Shown here: positions 1 to 10,027 of the stretch, in pieces
How positions within the stretch are numbered: the first letter of the stretch is position 1
How the letters are laid out: every line of letters begins with the position of its first letter
Origin: Paracoccaceae bacterium
GTDB lineage: Bacteria; Pseudomonadota; Alphaproteobacteria; Rhodobacterales; Rhodobacteraceae
DNA length: 63,931 bases
Assembly: GCA_024742835.1 (NCBI GenBank)
Contig: JANSXS010000016.1
Span: forward strand, 1 to 63,931
Direction of reading: 5' to 3'
The notes under the pieces: generated by a model
Told to the model about the DNA's origin: nothing
What the model saw: the letters and a program-made list of their open reading frames with translations, nothing else
Database searches by the model: none
Translations under genes and position numbers: made by a program

Positions 1-194
1 TAATCGGTCTTGGCCCACTTTACAACATTTGTTGGAATGCTCGGTTCTGTCATGCCACTGCTTCGGGCCAACCCAACCCAAAAACCGCCCTCTACCTGCC
101 TTTGCACGGGGTAGGGTGGCGCGTCACGCATCGTGTGCGTATGGTGTGCACTGCGGGTCCGTTCCAAATGCTGACGGAGCCGAGGAGATCGCTG

Positions 195-284
195 ATGCCT
201 TTGAACGCAGCCACGCAGGCAGCGCGCTTATCTTCTGCGCCCATGATGGATGGTGGCGATTTCTCTGAAATTTCAGACGCTTAA
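195..284 (+). pseudogene. displaced 5' fragment of dusA (29 codons, then out of frame)
   Basis: The first 19 codons match the intact dusA at 13822 in 16 of 19 residues (M-P-x-N-A-A-T-x-A-A-R-L-S-x-A-P-M-M-D). One base is then missing in the Trp codon of the MMDW motif and the frame runs to a stop within ten codons. An 18-base block (133-150) lies exactly 62 bp before the ATG. The equivalent block before intact dusA (13760-13777) has the same spacing. It reads as the dusA 5' end displaced when an element inserted in dusA, a known integration hotspot. It cannot encode a functional enzyme. Confidence 0.8.
237..253. other. putative attachment-site core, left end of dusA island
   Basis: GCGCCCATGATGGATGG matches GCGCCGATGATGGATTGG inside intact dusA at 13864-13881, apart from one substitution and one missing T. 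Elements integrating in dusA recombine within this stretch encoding APMMDW. The exact crossover point cannot be fixed from one sequence. Confidence 0.6.
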
Positions 285-492
285 ATAGTCCCGTGTGCAG
301 CACATGTTCATGTTTCGATCGCGTTTTTTCGTGCTATGTCGCGCTTGCCACGACAGGCTGGTTCATCCGCTGCCGAGCGACATTCTACCTTGCTCGGCCC
401 TAGATGCGATAGCGGCTGCGGTGAAGAAAAGGTGACAAAGGGCAACTCTGCGTTATGCCTATTCAGTTCACAGAATAGGATTCCACCACCAC
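285..492. other. intergenic, no gene recognised
   Basis: About 200 bp between the dusA fragment and the first island gene. Short open frames here have no recognisable product. A 7-bp inverted repeat (CCTATTC at 458-464, GAATAGG at 473-479) lies just beyond the stop of the leftward gene. It has no T-run, so a terminator role is only possible. Positions 1-194 also contain no gene I recognise. Confidence 0.4.
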
Positions 493-627
493 CTATTTTT
501 TCTTGTGCTCGCCAAGATTGGTCAAGGCTTTGCCCTTAGTGAAGTCGGCTGTTGCAACGACCTTCTCCTTCACCTTCTTGGGCTTCTTCGCTTCTCTATT
601 GCCGCGTTTCTTGTCACCTTTTGACAC
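493..627 (-). CDS. small highly basic conserved protein (44 aa)
   Basis: The GTG at 627 is chosen because AGGAGG sits seven bases upstream, and because the reading from there (MSKGDKKRGNREAKKPKK...) matches the start of a short lysine-rich protein widespread in alphaproteobacteria. Longer starts upstream lack a ribosome site. Lys and Arg dominate, there is no hydrophobic stretch, and the C-terminus is H-K-K-K. It is soluble and could bind nucleic acid or ribosomes, but no function is established. It lies downstream of groEL on the same strand. Confidence 0.65.
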   Translation of the reverse strand: MSKGDKKRGNREAKKPKKVKEKVVATADFTKGKALTNLGEHKKK

Positions 628-735
628 GTCAGATCCTCCTGATCCAAGTTTCAGTTTATGATGCTGTTTTCGTCTTTGGTCTTCGTCAGTTTGCGATTTG
701 GTGGCCAAAGGGCACTGCGCTTTAGAAGGGGGCGC

Positions 736-2654
<1,919 letters not shown>

Positions 2655-2805
2655 GCCAGTAATTCCTTCCAGTGCATCATGGCCCCTTTGGAGTGGAAGG
2701 GGGGGTTGATCCTTACTTATCCCACAAACGTCGCTATGCTGGACTGATCCAGAGCAGTGTCCGGGCCGATTTCCGCTCTTGGGTCACGACAGGCCGGGAG
2801 GCCCC

Positions 2806-3540
2806 ATGACATCAGTTGAACACAGCCCGCTTACCCGCAAACTCTCGGCCTTCGTCGCTTTGTCTGACGTTGAGCTGGCCGTGCTTGAACGGCTGCACCA
2901 GCGCCGCCGATCCTTTGTCGCGGGGCGCGATATGGTGCATCAGGGCCAGTCATCTCAGGCCGCCTATATTCTGTCCGCAGGTTGGGTCTGTTCCTACAAG
3001 CTACAGGCCGACGGGACGCGGCAGATCGTGGATTTCCAGGTGCCAGGGGATTTTCTGGGGTTGCGGAGCCTTCTCTTGCGCACCTCTGACCATAGCTTCG
3101 AACCCGTCGTGGACATCGAGGCTGCCGAAGTGATGACGAGCGACCTGCTTGAAGCGTTCGCGCAAACCCCTCGCTTGGCGACTGCCATACTCTGGGCGGC
3201 GTCAAGGGACGAGGCGATGGTCGTGGAGCATCTCGTTGGAATCGGTCGGCGTGATGCTGACGCTCGCATGGCGCATTTTTTGTTGGAGCTGGGATCGAGG
3301 CTTGCGCTGGTCGGCATGGGCAGCAAGGAAGGGTTCGACTGCCCGCTGACGCAGTATCACCTGGCCGATACGCTGGGGTTGAGCGCGGTCCATGTGAACC
3401 GCGTCCTGCGCCAGCTTCGCGAGAGTGGACTGGTAACCTTTCGGGAGGGGCGCGTGACGTTTCACGATTATGGCGGGCTGGTGGAACTTGCCGAGTTCGA
3501 TCCGGCATATCTGGATCAGACCGGGCCGCTCCTGAAATGA
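2806..3540 (+). CDS. Crp/Fnr-family transcriptional regulator
   Basis: This 244-residue protein has an N-terminal cyclic-nucleotide-binding-like barrel (about residues 15-130, with FVAGRDMVHQGQ and VPGDFLG) and a C-terminal winged helix (about 165-220, with LTQYHLADTLGLSAVHVNRVLRQL). It lacks the four-cysteine cluster of oxygen-sensing Fnr, so it probably senses a different signal. ATG 2806 follows GGGAGG; an in-frame ATG at 2779 has no site. It is divergent from the groEL operon with about 150 bp between starts, so it may regulate that operon, its own gene, or other island genes. Confidence 0.9.
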   Translation: MTSVEHSPLTRKLSAFVALSDVELAVLERLHQRRRSFVAGRDMVHQGQSSQAAYILSAGWVCSYKLQADGTRQIVDFQVPGDFLGLRSLLLRTSDHSFEPVVDIEAAEVMTSDLLEAFAQTPRLATAILWAASRDEAMVVEHLVGIGRRDADARMAHFLLELGSRLALVGMGSKEGFDCPLTQYHLADTLGLSAVHVNRVLRQLRESGLVTFREGRVTFHDYGGLVELAEFDPAYLDQTGPLLK

Positions 3541-3541
3541 G

Positions 3542-3574
3542 GGGGCCGCCCTCGATTGCTCGGCAGGCGGCCCC
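3542..3574. terminator. hairpin between convergent genes
   Basis: GGGGCCGCC (3542-3550) pairs perfectly with GGCGGCCCC (3566-3574) across a 15-base loop, just after the Crp/Fnr stop and before the stop of the leftward gene. No T-run follows, so it is not a classical intrinsic terminator, but the position between convergent genes suits one. Confidence 0.4.
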
Positions 3575-3598
3575 GGTGATCACGTCAGACGCTGGAGG

Positions 3599-3787
3599 TC
3601 ACGCGAGGGCGTGGGTCGCTGCATCGAGTTCCTTGTTGGTCTCGACATCATTCTTCGCCGTGTTCGCCTTCTCGGCGGCCTGGTAGTGCTTCAGCGCGGC
3701 GTCCTTCTTCGGACCGGAGGGCGCCTTGTCCCATGCGGCCTTCACGGAGGTCATCTTCTCGGCGGTCTTGTTCTGTTCGGGAGTCAT
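3599..3787 (-). CDS. small charged helical protein (62 aa)
   Basis: The reading from ATG 3787 begins MTPEQNKTAEKMTSVKAAWD and follows a good GAAAGGA site. The 27 residues upstream in the same frame are discarded. The protein is rich in Ala, Lys and Glu and probably a short coiled helix, cytoplasmic, with no cysteines. Short proteins of this kind recur in Rhodobacterales genomes but have no known role. It is convergent with the Crp/Fnr gene. Confidence 0.6.
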   Translation of the reverse strand: MTPEQNKTAEKMTSVKAAWDKAPSGPKKDAALKHYQAAEKANTAKNDVETNKELDAATHALA

Positions 3788-4063
3788 TGGGATTGTCCTT
3801 TCATGGACGGTCCGAGAATAAGAAGCGCGCCGACATGCCGACCTTTTTGGGGTTTGGCACGTCCACACGCTTCTCTGGTACTCGGAAAAAATGCGCCACC
3901 AAATATTCGGCGGGCACGTCTCACCTAATCGGTGTCAGCGTCCCGCTGCACTGACGCAGGTTAGTCCTTGCTCGATCCGCTGCGGATTGCTGCGGGTGCC
4001 GGTCACAGGGCGATGCCCAGCTGGCGGACGTCTGATCCGGTTGATGCAGCGCCAGGACGCATT

Positions 4064-4477
4064 TCAAACGACGACCGTTTGCTGGTGGGAAACTCGCAGC
4101 CATCTGTCTTCATCGTGAAGGTATGTGGAGGCGCAGAGCGCTTTGTAGATCGGCATGTCAGCTTTCTCCGCCGAGACCCGGTAGGTGAGAATGGCGATGT
4201 CATGACACCGCGTGACGCGCCGTTCGGCCATGACGACGGAGCGCCAGCCGGTTCTCTGCTTTAGATGGGTCCAGATCTGGTCACCCTGGAGGATGCCAGG
4301 CGGATAAGGGAAGATCATGATGGCGTTGTTTGCTGTTGTCGCCCGCGCGTTGTCCGCCCCACTGGTCCAGAAGTGTTCCTCCATGTCCCAGAGAACGCCC
4401 TGTTCGCGCGGCGAAAGCGTCCCGGTCTTGTGCGCAGAATGACCCATTGGCGTCGGTGTCTGAGTGGAAACGGTCAT
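4064..4477 (-). CDS. DUF4440 / NTF2-like protein
   Basis: At 137 residues it is the usual size for a single NTF2-like cone fold. The pattern of an N-terminal helix (EQGVLWDMEEHFW), a middle Ile-Met-Ile-Phe-Pro strand, and C-terminal strands AILTYRVSAE and YLHDEDRWLRVSHQQT is typical of DUF4440 proteins. These bind small ligands or act as accessory enzymes. Its ATG overlaps the stop of the upstream membrane protein by four bases (ATGA), so the two are translationally coupled. No catalytic residues can be assigned. Confidence 0.7.
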   Translation of the reverse strand: MTVSTQTPTPMGHSAHKTGTLSPREQGVLWDMEEHFWTSGADNARATTANNAIMIFPYPPGILQGDQIWTHLKQRTGWRSVVMAERRVTRCHDIAILTYRVSAEKADMPIYKALCASTYLHDEDRWLRVSHQQTVVV

Positions 4478-4899
4478 TCGCCTGACCCCGACCCGCCAAC
4501 CATAAACATCTGAAACAGTACAAAGATGATCGCGAGCACGGCCCAGATCGCGCCGCTTTTACCCGGGCGGCAAACGGCCACCGTCGAGGCAGCTCGCTTC
4601 AGGGTACCTGGCGTCGAGCTATCTGGGAGCAGTTGGCTCAAGTCCCGTGCGACCCTGCGGTGATCGCTTTCGAGCGTGGGAACATCCGGAAATCGAGCAA
4701 GCAGCTTTCCCAACCGTGATCCCGCGGCATCGCGCCCTAGCGCGACCAACTCCGCGGTTTCTTTCCATGGATCGAGGCCGAGGCGCGCGAGGGTGGAGAG
4801 GACCGTCACGACATAACCGTTCCGGTCCTCGCCGACCGAGGCATAGAGAAATCGCTCGAATTCGAGCGGGTGCGGGTTGAGGACATTGGGTGTGGCCAT
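4474..4899 (-). CDS. hypothetical protein with C-terminal membrane anchor (141 aa)
   Basis: ATG 4899 follows AAGGAA and begins MATPNVLNPHPLEFERFLYA. The 41 residues upstream in frame are not plausible. Residues 1-110 look soluble and helical and contain KLLARFPDVPTLESDHRRVA. A single transmembrane segment (about 118-133, IWAVLAIIFVLFQMFMV) is followed by a Gly-Ser tail, giving a C-in or tail-anchored topology. It is coupled to the DUF4440 gene, so the two may form a membrane-tethered pair. No family recognised. Confidence 0.65.
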   Translation of the reverse strand: MATPNVLNPHPLEFERFLYASVGEDRNGYVVTVLSTLARLGLDPWKETAELVALGRDAAGSRLGKLLARFPDVPTLESDHRRVARDLSQLLPDSSTPGTLKRAASTVAVCRPGKSGAIWAVLAIIFVLFQMFMVGGSGSGE

Positions 4900-5172
4900 C
4901 GTCGTTCCATTCCTTGGTTGCAGGAACGCAAATCGCCCCTGTTTACCCCAAGGGTACGCGCAGGTCGGTCCCGGCGCCCTTACACAGGTCAGTGCGCTCG
5001 ACTGTTCCCGGCGAGTTCGCAAAGGGTTTGGTGCTCGGGACTAACCTGCATCAGCGCAAGGCGAACGATCGTGAGCTAGATAACAAGAAAGCGTTCGACA
5101 GGTCGGGCCCGGACTCCAAGGGGCCGTCGACAGTAATGAGCGACGAATCTGCCAACATCGCGGAGACCAGAG

Positions 5173-5487
5173 ATGACCATGCGGTCGACTAGATCGACGG
5201 TGACGTTTTCGAACCCGTTCACTTTGCCGGGATACCCGGGCGATTTGCCTGCGGGTGAATACGAAGTTCTCGTCGAAGAGGAGCTTCTCCAGGGTCTGAG
5301 CTTCGAGGCTTACCGACGGACGGCGACCTACCTGACGGTGCGCGGAAGGGGCCGTCATGCGGGACGCTCCGAGTTACGCGCAATTTCTGACAGTGATCTA
5401 AGTGAGGCGCTGAGTCGGGATCAGGCAGCGACCGAGACGATCAATCACAGCGATGCGGCGCTTTCTCCGCAGGAGGATGGAACATGA
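5173..5487 (+). CDS. small LPAGEYE-motif protein, paralogue of the gene at 11678
   Basis: The 104 residues contain a block PFTLPGYPGDLPAGEYEV followed by a strand-rich stretch (YLTVRGRGR) and a short helix. The 179-residue protein at 11678 has the same layout (PF-x-VPGF...LPAGEYEI and a matching second half), so the two are paralogues on the same island. The start is ATG 5173 with GGAG upstream; a second in-frame ATG is at 5179. It is the first gene of a tightly overlapping run and its stop overlaps the next start by four bases. Function unknown; probably cytoplasmic. Confidence 0.65.
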   Translation: MTMRSTRSTVTFSNPFTLPGYPGDLPAGEYEVLVEEELLQGLSFEAYRRTATYLTVRGRGRHAGRSELRAISDSDLSEALSRDQAATETINHSDAALSPQEDGT

Positions 5488-5870
5488 ACACTCCCGAATG
5501 GCTTAAACCAGGCATTTATGGCGCACTGATCGGCGCGGTCTTCGTCGGTGTCGTCGGATTTTCGTGGGGCGGCTGGGTGACCGGCGGAACCGCGAATGAC
5601 AGGGCGATGGCCATGTCCCGAGACGATGTCGTCGCCTCCATGGTGCCGGTCTGCCTCGACATGGCGCGCTCCGACCCGGCACGGGTCGGCAAGATCGCGA
5701 CGATCCGGGCTGCCTCGACCTACCAGAGGCGCGACGCGCTCATGACAGCCGGCTGGGCGACTATGCCGGGAACCGACGCCCCGAACCGGGATATCGCGCA
5801 AGCTTGCCTGGCAGCCCTCGATGTCGATGGGTCGCCGGATCCTGCGGAAACCGCGGTCGATGAAGGATGA
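5484..5870 (+). CDS. small membrane-anchored conserved protein (128 aa)
   Basis: A hydrophobic segment near residues 10-32 (YGALIGAVFVGVVGFSWGGWV) acts as an uncleaved anchor, leaving about 95 residues on one side. The soluble part contains VCLDMARSDPARV and ends with a conserved-looking QACLAALD, with two cysteines that could pair if periplasmic. Proteins of this layout are common unannotated genes in alphaproteobacteria. It overlaps the previous gene by ATGA and is followed by the amber-broken gene at 5880. Confidence 0.65.
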   Translation: MNTPEWLKPGIYGALIGAVFVGVVGFSWGGWVTGGTANDRAMAMSRDDVVASMVPVCLDMARSDPARVGKIATIRAASTYQRRDALMTAGWATMPGTDAPNRDIAQACLAALDVDGSPDPAETAVDEG

Positions 5871-5879
5871 AACCGCGCC

Positions 5880-6140
5880 ATGCCGATCGCTTCCCCAGAG
5901 ACCACTGACCTCGAACGGCGTATGCTGGCCCACGAACGGAACCGGCAAGCTCTGATCGCCTAGATGGCCAGCACGGAGTCGCGGTTCATTGATCATCTGA
6001 GAGCACGGTTCGTCGAGCCGATGAGTATGGCCCGGCACGAACATGACCATCGCGAAACCGAAAACTACGCGCAAGAATTCATTCGCGCCGTGATGCTCAT
6101 CGGAGAAGCGCGGCGCCCAACGCGAAGGAGCGGGAAATGA
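5880..6140 (+). pseudogene. small conserved gene interrupted by an in-frame TAG
   Basis: Reading from ATG 5880 gives 27 codons (MPIASPETTDLERRMLAHER...), then TAG at 5961-5963, then 58 further codons in the same frame ending at TGA 6138-6140. The two halves form one plausible helical protein of 86 residues, rich in Glu, Arg and His (RFIDHLRARFVEP). The stop overlaps the next ATG by four bases, just as the neighbours overlap, so the intact gene was part of this run. A single base change from a Tyr codon would create the TAG. Alternatively the second half restarts at the ATG at 5964, immediately after the TAG. Confidence 0.6.
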
Positions 6141-6340
6141 CCAACATGAAACCCGTGCTGCCGAAAAGCAAAGGAGCACAATATTCTTCCATGAACCGAC
6201 CGGCGCAGCGAGGAGGTGTTCAGGTACGCGAAAGAAACGGCATCTGGCAGGTGCAGGTCGATGGCAAGTTCCGCGGCGACTACCACCAGAGGGAACATGC
6301 TCTTGCCGCTGCGGCCTTGCACAAGTTGTCGCCCCGATGA
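6137..6340 (+). CDS. small conserved hypothetical protein (67 aa)
   Basis: After a basic N-terminus there is a compact three-strand-and-helix core (GVQVRERNGIWQVQVDG, then HALAAAALHKL), which resembles the shape of DUF2188-type small domains. That resemblance is weak. It overlaps the stop of the broken gene upstream and the ATG at 6337 downstream by four bases each. Probably cytoplasmic; function unknown. Confidence 0.55.
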   Translation: MTNMKPVLPKSKGAQYSSMNRPAQRGGVQVRERNGIWQVQVDGKFRGDYHQREHALAAAALHKLSPR

Positions 6341-6537
6341 CCGGTAGCACTCATCCGGCAGTTCCGCAGGACTTCTCGATCCAGGTGTCCGAGAACGAAG
6401 GCATGCCGCCGGGACCAGGTTTCAAGGGCTCCTCGCCACCAATCGCGCCCATCCGACGGGTCACAGGAACGCTCACACTTGGGCTATCGAAGACACGCGC
6501 GGCGACCGATGGACTCCGGTCCGCAAAGGAAAAGCTG

Positions 6538-7335
6538 ATGAGACACCACGAGGATCGAACGAAACACTCACTGACAAGGTTGATCGCCAGAATCGCAGTC
6601 GTGGCCGGTATGATCGCGTCTTTCGCTTTCCCTGCGTTGGCGCAGGATGCGCCTATGCCTGCCAACGCAACGGCCAGAAGCTATGGCGAGGGATGGGAAT
6701 GTGATCGTGGATACCGACGTGACGTCGATGCCTGCCTTGCCATCATCGTTCCGGATAACGCCTATGCCACCAACCGAACCTATGGCGCAGGCTGGGAGTG
6801 CTTACATGGGTTTCAGGAGGTCGATGACGCGACGTGTCTGGAGGTCATGGTCCCCGATGGAGGATATCTCGACCCATCAGGAAAGAGTTGGAGCTGCCTT
6901 CGTGGCTACATAAAGGTCGACGACCTCTGCCTGGCGATCGATTTGCCACCAAATGCTTACCTGGCAGACCGCGGCTATGGAGCGGCATGGCTTTGTGGCC
7001 GTGGCTATGAAGTCGAAGGCGACACTTGTGTCGTAATCGCGGTTCCTGAGAACGCCTTTCTGAATGGCACCGGATACGGGCAGCCATGGACATGTGAGCG
7101 AGGCTATTTCGAACGCGATGACACCTGTGAGGCTGCCGTCGTCCCGGAGAATGCCTACTTCGACGATGCAAGCTATGGCCCAGGCTGGAAGTGTAGTCGC
7201 GGTTTTGAAGCGTCGGACGGCGGCTGCGCAGAGATCGACCTCCCCGACAATGCGCATCTCGACAGATCGGGAAACCGGTGGGAATGCCACAGGAATTTCC
7301 AGCGATCGCAGGGGCGTTGCGTTCTGAACGACTAG
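6538..7335 (+). CDS. secreted protein with seven cysteine-pair repeats
   Basis: From ATG 6538 (site AAAGGA) the protein has 265 residues. A signal peptide (basic RHHEDRTKHSLTRLIAR, hydrophobic core, cleavage after PALAQ) is followed by seven repeats of about 28-35 residues. The repeat is roughly W-x-C-x-R-G-Y/F-x8-C-x2-I-x-V/L-P-x-N-A-Y/H, giving 14 cysteines in pairs, consistent with one disulphide per repeat. It is exported to the periplasm or surface. The frame is open back to ATG 6337, which overlaps the previous stop by four bases. That would add 67 residues in front of the signal peptide, including SENEGMP, a motif also at the C-terminus of the 11678 product (AENEGMP). Function unknown. 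Confidence 0.8.
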   Translation: MRHHEDRTKHSLTRLIARIAVVAGMIASFAFPALAQDAPMPANATARSYGEGWECDRGYRRDVDACLAIIVPDNAYATNRTYGAGWECLHGFQEVDDATCLEVMVPDGGYLDPSGKSWSCLRGYIKVDDLCLAIDLPPNAYLADRGYGAAWLCGRGYEVEGDTCVVIAVPENAFLNGTGYGQPWTCERGYFERDDTCEAAVVPENAYFDDASYGPGWKCSRGFEASDGGCAEIDLPDNAHLDRSGNRWECHRNFQRSQGRCVLND

Positions 7336-7424
7336 CGCTCGCAATCCAAATTGAAACGCGGCTCACCCGCCCGAACGCTTCATGTGATCGGACCCGGGAA
7401 AGCCCGCTTGGCAAAGGAATAATC

Positions 7425-8624
7425 ATGGAATCGAACAATGTAGAAAACTCGATGACAAGGCTGTCAACGATGGGGCCGCAAGCTCCACCTGACGTATCCG
7501 CGTCCCGTCGATCTCACACCAACAAAGATGTAACAAAAGGGGTGCCTACCGCAGTTGTCTATTCCGAGGGAAACTTCGGGCAGGTCGACGGCAAGACCGC
7601 GAATGGGCTTGTCCGTCACAGCCAGGCCTACCGCATTCTATCGGTCATCGACGGCCGACTTGAAGGGCGCGACAGCGGGCAGGTGCTGGACGAAGTGAGC
7701 AACGGCATTCCCATCCTTGAAGACCTCGAGGCTGCGGTTGCGCACGAGGTGCATATCCCCGACACTTTGATCTATGGGATGGCCCCCTCTACAGGGCGAC
7801 TCTCACCTGCGGATCGAAGCGTTGTTCTGAATGCGATCGGGCTTGGCATGAACATCGTGAGCGGGCTGCATGAGTATCTGAGCGACGACCACGAGATAGC
7901 CACCGCCGCATCCGAACGGAATGTCACGATCCGGGACATCCGCAAGCCGAAACCAAGCAAGGACATGCGCCTGTTCGATGGCAGTGTCAGTGATGTCAAA
8001 GCTCTGCGCATTGCAGTTCTCGGGACGGATTGCGCCATTGGAAAGCGGACAACGGCAACCGTTTTGGCACGCGCCCTGAATGCAAAGGGCATAAAAACGG
8101 TACTTATTGGCACAGGTCAGACCGGCCTGATGCAGGGTGCCAAATACGGGATCGCAATGGATGCCGTGCCGCCCCAATTCTGCTGTGGCGAGCTTGAAGG
8201 CGCGATTGTTGCAGCTTCTGAAGCGGAACAACCGGATGTCATTCTGATCGAAGGTCAGGGTGCACTCAGCCATCCCGCGTTTTGCACATCCGCCTTTATC
8301 CTGCGAGGGAGCCAGCCGGATGCTGTCATCCTTCAGCACGCGCCCAAACGTGCACATCGCTGCGATTTTCCAAATATGCCGATGCCTTCTGCCGCCAGTG
8401 AGATCGCCTTGATCGAAGCCTTTGCCGATACAAAGGTCATCGGTGTCACGCTCAATCACGAAGGGATGTCTGAGGTCGAAATCACCGAAACCATCGCGGC
8501 CCAATACCACAAACTCGGGTTGCCCGTTACCGATGCGTTGGCCAGACCCGTTGCACATCTGCATGCGATGGTGGTTGCTGCATATCCGGGTTTGATGCAA
8601 GGGGCGCCCGTGGCCGCTATATGA
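7425..8624 (+). CDS. DUF1611 family protein, DgcN-like amino-acid N-acetyltransferase
   Basis: The 399 residues show the DUF1611 layout: an N-terminal Rossmann-like part, then a P-loop GTDCAIGKRTT at about 200-210, then VILIEGQGALSHPAF. A characterised member, DgcN, N-acetylates D-glutamate in a marine bacterial D-glutamate catabolic route. Transfer of that function is inference. ATG 7425 follows AAAGGA; the frame extends further upstream but would overlap the previous gene. About 40 N-terminal residues look like a disordered extension. The stop overlaps the racemase start (ATGA), so the two act together, plausibly on D-/L-amino acids. Confidence 0.8.
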   Translation: MESNNVENSMTRLSTMGPQAPPDVSASRRSHTNKDVTKGVPTAVVYSEGNFGQVDGKTANGLVRHSQAYRILSVIDGRLEGRDSGQVLDEVSNGIPILEDLEAAVAHEVHIPDTLIYGMAPSTGRLSPADRSVVLNAIGLGMNIVSGLHEYLSDDHEIATAASERNVTIRDIRKPKPSKDMRLFDGSVSDVKALRIAVLGTDCAIGKRTTATVLARALNAKGIKTVLIGTGQTGLMQGAKYGIAMDAVPPQFCCGELEGAIVAASEAEQPDVILIEGQGALSHPAFCTSAFILRGSQPDAVILQHAPKRAHRCDFPNMPMPSAASEIALIEAFADTKVIGVTLNHEGMSEVEITETIAAQYHKLGLPVTDALARPVAHLHAMVVAAYPGLMQGAPVAAI

Positions 8625-9742
8625 GTTGCCCGCGCATCGAAGTGGACGTGGCCAAGATACGTCGCAATACGCAAACACTTGTCAAGCGATTGGGCCCGCG
8701 CGGGATCGGCGTCACAGGCGTGACCAAGGCTGTCTGCGGGCATCCTGCGATCGCTCAGGCCATGCTCGATGGCGGGGCCGTGGGGCTTGCAGATGCACGT
8801 ATCAGCAATGTGCAAAGACTACGTGCGGCAGGTCTGACAGGCCCCATCACGCTGATCCGGACGCCGATGTTGAGCCAGGCCGATCACGTCGTTCAGTCCT
8901 GCGAAGCAAGCTATAATACAGAGACTTTGGTCATTTCGGCATTGGCGGCCGCAGCGATCCGCAAGGGGGCTGTCCACGGTATCGTCCTGATGGTCGAGAT
9001 GGGCGATCAGCGCGACGGCATATTGCCCGAGAACCTGGCTGACATCGCGCAGCGGGTCATGCAGATGTCTGGGGTCGCGTTGAAAGGGATCGGCGCAAAT
9101 TTTGCGTGCTTGAACGGGCTTGCACCGACCGCGTTGCAAATGGCCGCTTTTTGCGACCTCGCGAATGAGATTGAGGGTGTTTGCGGCCCGTTCCTCAAGA
9201 TCGTGTCTGGTGGCAACTCAGCCAACTTGCCCTGGGCGATTGGCGAACACGCGACGGGTCGCGTCAACGATCTCCGTCTGGGTGAGGCAATCCTTCTGGG
9301 TGTTGAGCCAGTATCTGGCGACCGGATCGATGGGATGTACACAGACGCCTTCACGCTTGTCGCAGAAGTTATTGAAACGGGTGCAAAACCTCCGCCTTTT
9401 CCTATCGCCCTCATCGATCCAACTAGGGAACGACTTCGCATTGTGACACCCAGTGGTGCCTCTGCACGCATAATCCTCGCGATGGGGCATCAGGACACCG
9501 ACATTCTGGGGCTCTCAATGCCTGCTGGAAGCACATTGATCGGTGCAACGAGCGATCATCTTGTCATTGGAACGGCTCGACCTCTGCCAATGGTGGGTTC
9601 CGAGTTAAAATTCCGCATGAATTACAAAGCGTTGATGCATGCCATGGCCGCACCAGACATCGAAGTGAAACTGCTGGGCGATCCACCCACACGCCTATCA
9701 CGGCGCACACGGGGCAAGGTCGAACACTTGGCGTTGGTGTGA
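8621..9742 (+). CDS. PLP-dependent amino-acid racemase (alanine/ornithine racemase superfamily)
   Basis: The 373-residue protein starts PRIEVDVAKIRRNTQTL and carries the PLP lysine in GVTKAVCG (Lys 36), as in fold-III racemases. DARISNVQRLRAAG and the later SGGNSANLP, which would bind cofactor phosphate, match the ornithine-racemase/YhfX branch better than biosynthetic alanine racemase. The substrate cannot be read from the sequence. It is translationally coupled to the DgcN-like gene. The pair suggests interconversion and N-acetylation of one amino acid, most likely Glu, Orn or a relative. Confidence 0.85.
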   Translation: MSCPRIEVDVAKIRRNTQTLVKRLGPRGIGVTGVTKAVCGHPAIAQAMLDGGAVGLADARISNVQRLRAAGLTGPITLIRTPMLSQADHVVQSCEASYNTETLVISALAAAAIRKGAVHGIVLMVEMGDQRDGILPENLADIAQRVMQMSGVALKGIGANFACLNGLAPTALQMAAFCDLANEIEGVCGPFLKIVSGGNSANLPWAIGEHATGRVNDLRLGEAILLGVEPVSGDRIDGMYTDAFTLVAEVIETGAKPPPFPIALIDPTRERLRIVTPSGASARIILAMGHQDTDILGLSMPAGSTLIGATSDHLVIGTARPLPMVGSELKFRMNYKALMHAMAAPDIEVKLLGDPPTRLSRRTRGKVEHLALV

Positions 9743-9790
9743 AAGATCTGCTTGGTCGGGTCGACCCTAAACCACAAAGGAAACTGAGAA

Positions 9791-10027
9791 ATGACGAAAC
9801 TCACAAAAAACACTCTGTTCAAAGTGTATGACTCCAAACCGGAAACCCCGATGGATAAGACGACGCGTATTGTCAGACAAATGGTCGACGAAGAAACGGA
9901 AAAACGTGATGCCAAGAACTCCCGACTGCGCAACGCCCGCCTTGAAAGAGAAGCGAACACGCCACCAGAAATCAAAGCTTCAGCAGCGTCCAAGTCGCGT
10001 CGCACGAAAGCCGCCTCAACGCGATAG
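9791..10027 (+). CDS. small basic conserved protein (78 aa)
   Basis: ATG 9791 follows AAGGAA. The sequence starts MTKLTKNTLFKVYDSKPET and continues as one long charged helix rich in Arg, Lys and Glu (RLRNARLEREA), ending with basic residues. It has no signal or membrane segment. Similar short proteins are common in Rhodobacterales and unassigned. It could bind nucleic acid, given its charge. It is 48 bp after the racemase gene on the same strand. Confidence 0.6.
   Translation: MTKLTKNTLFKVYDSKPETPMDKTTRIVRQMVDEETEKRDAKNSRLRNARLEREANTPPEIKASAASKSRRTKAASTR

Noticed and set aside
29..268. Frame of 79 codons at the window start
   Set aside because: No recognisable product; it overlaps the dusA fragment in another frame.
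2655..2805. Fnr-box or heat-shock operator between groEL and the Crp/Fnr gene
   Set aside because: A TTGAT half-site is present, but no symmetrical partner and no CIRCE repeat could be seen.
5445..6350. Leftward open frame of 301 codons opposite the small-gene run
   Set aside because: Arg/His/Ser-rich with no recognisable domain. The rightward genes have ribosome sites and coupled overlaps.
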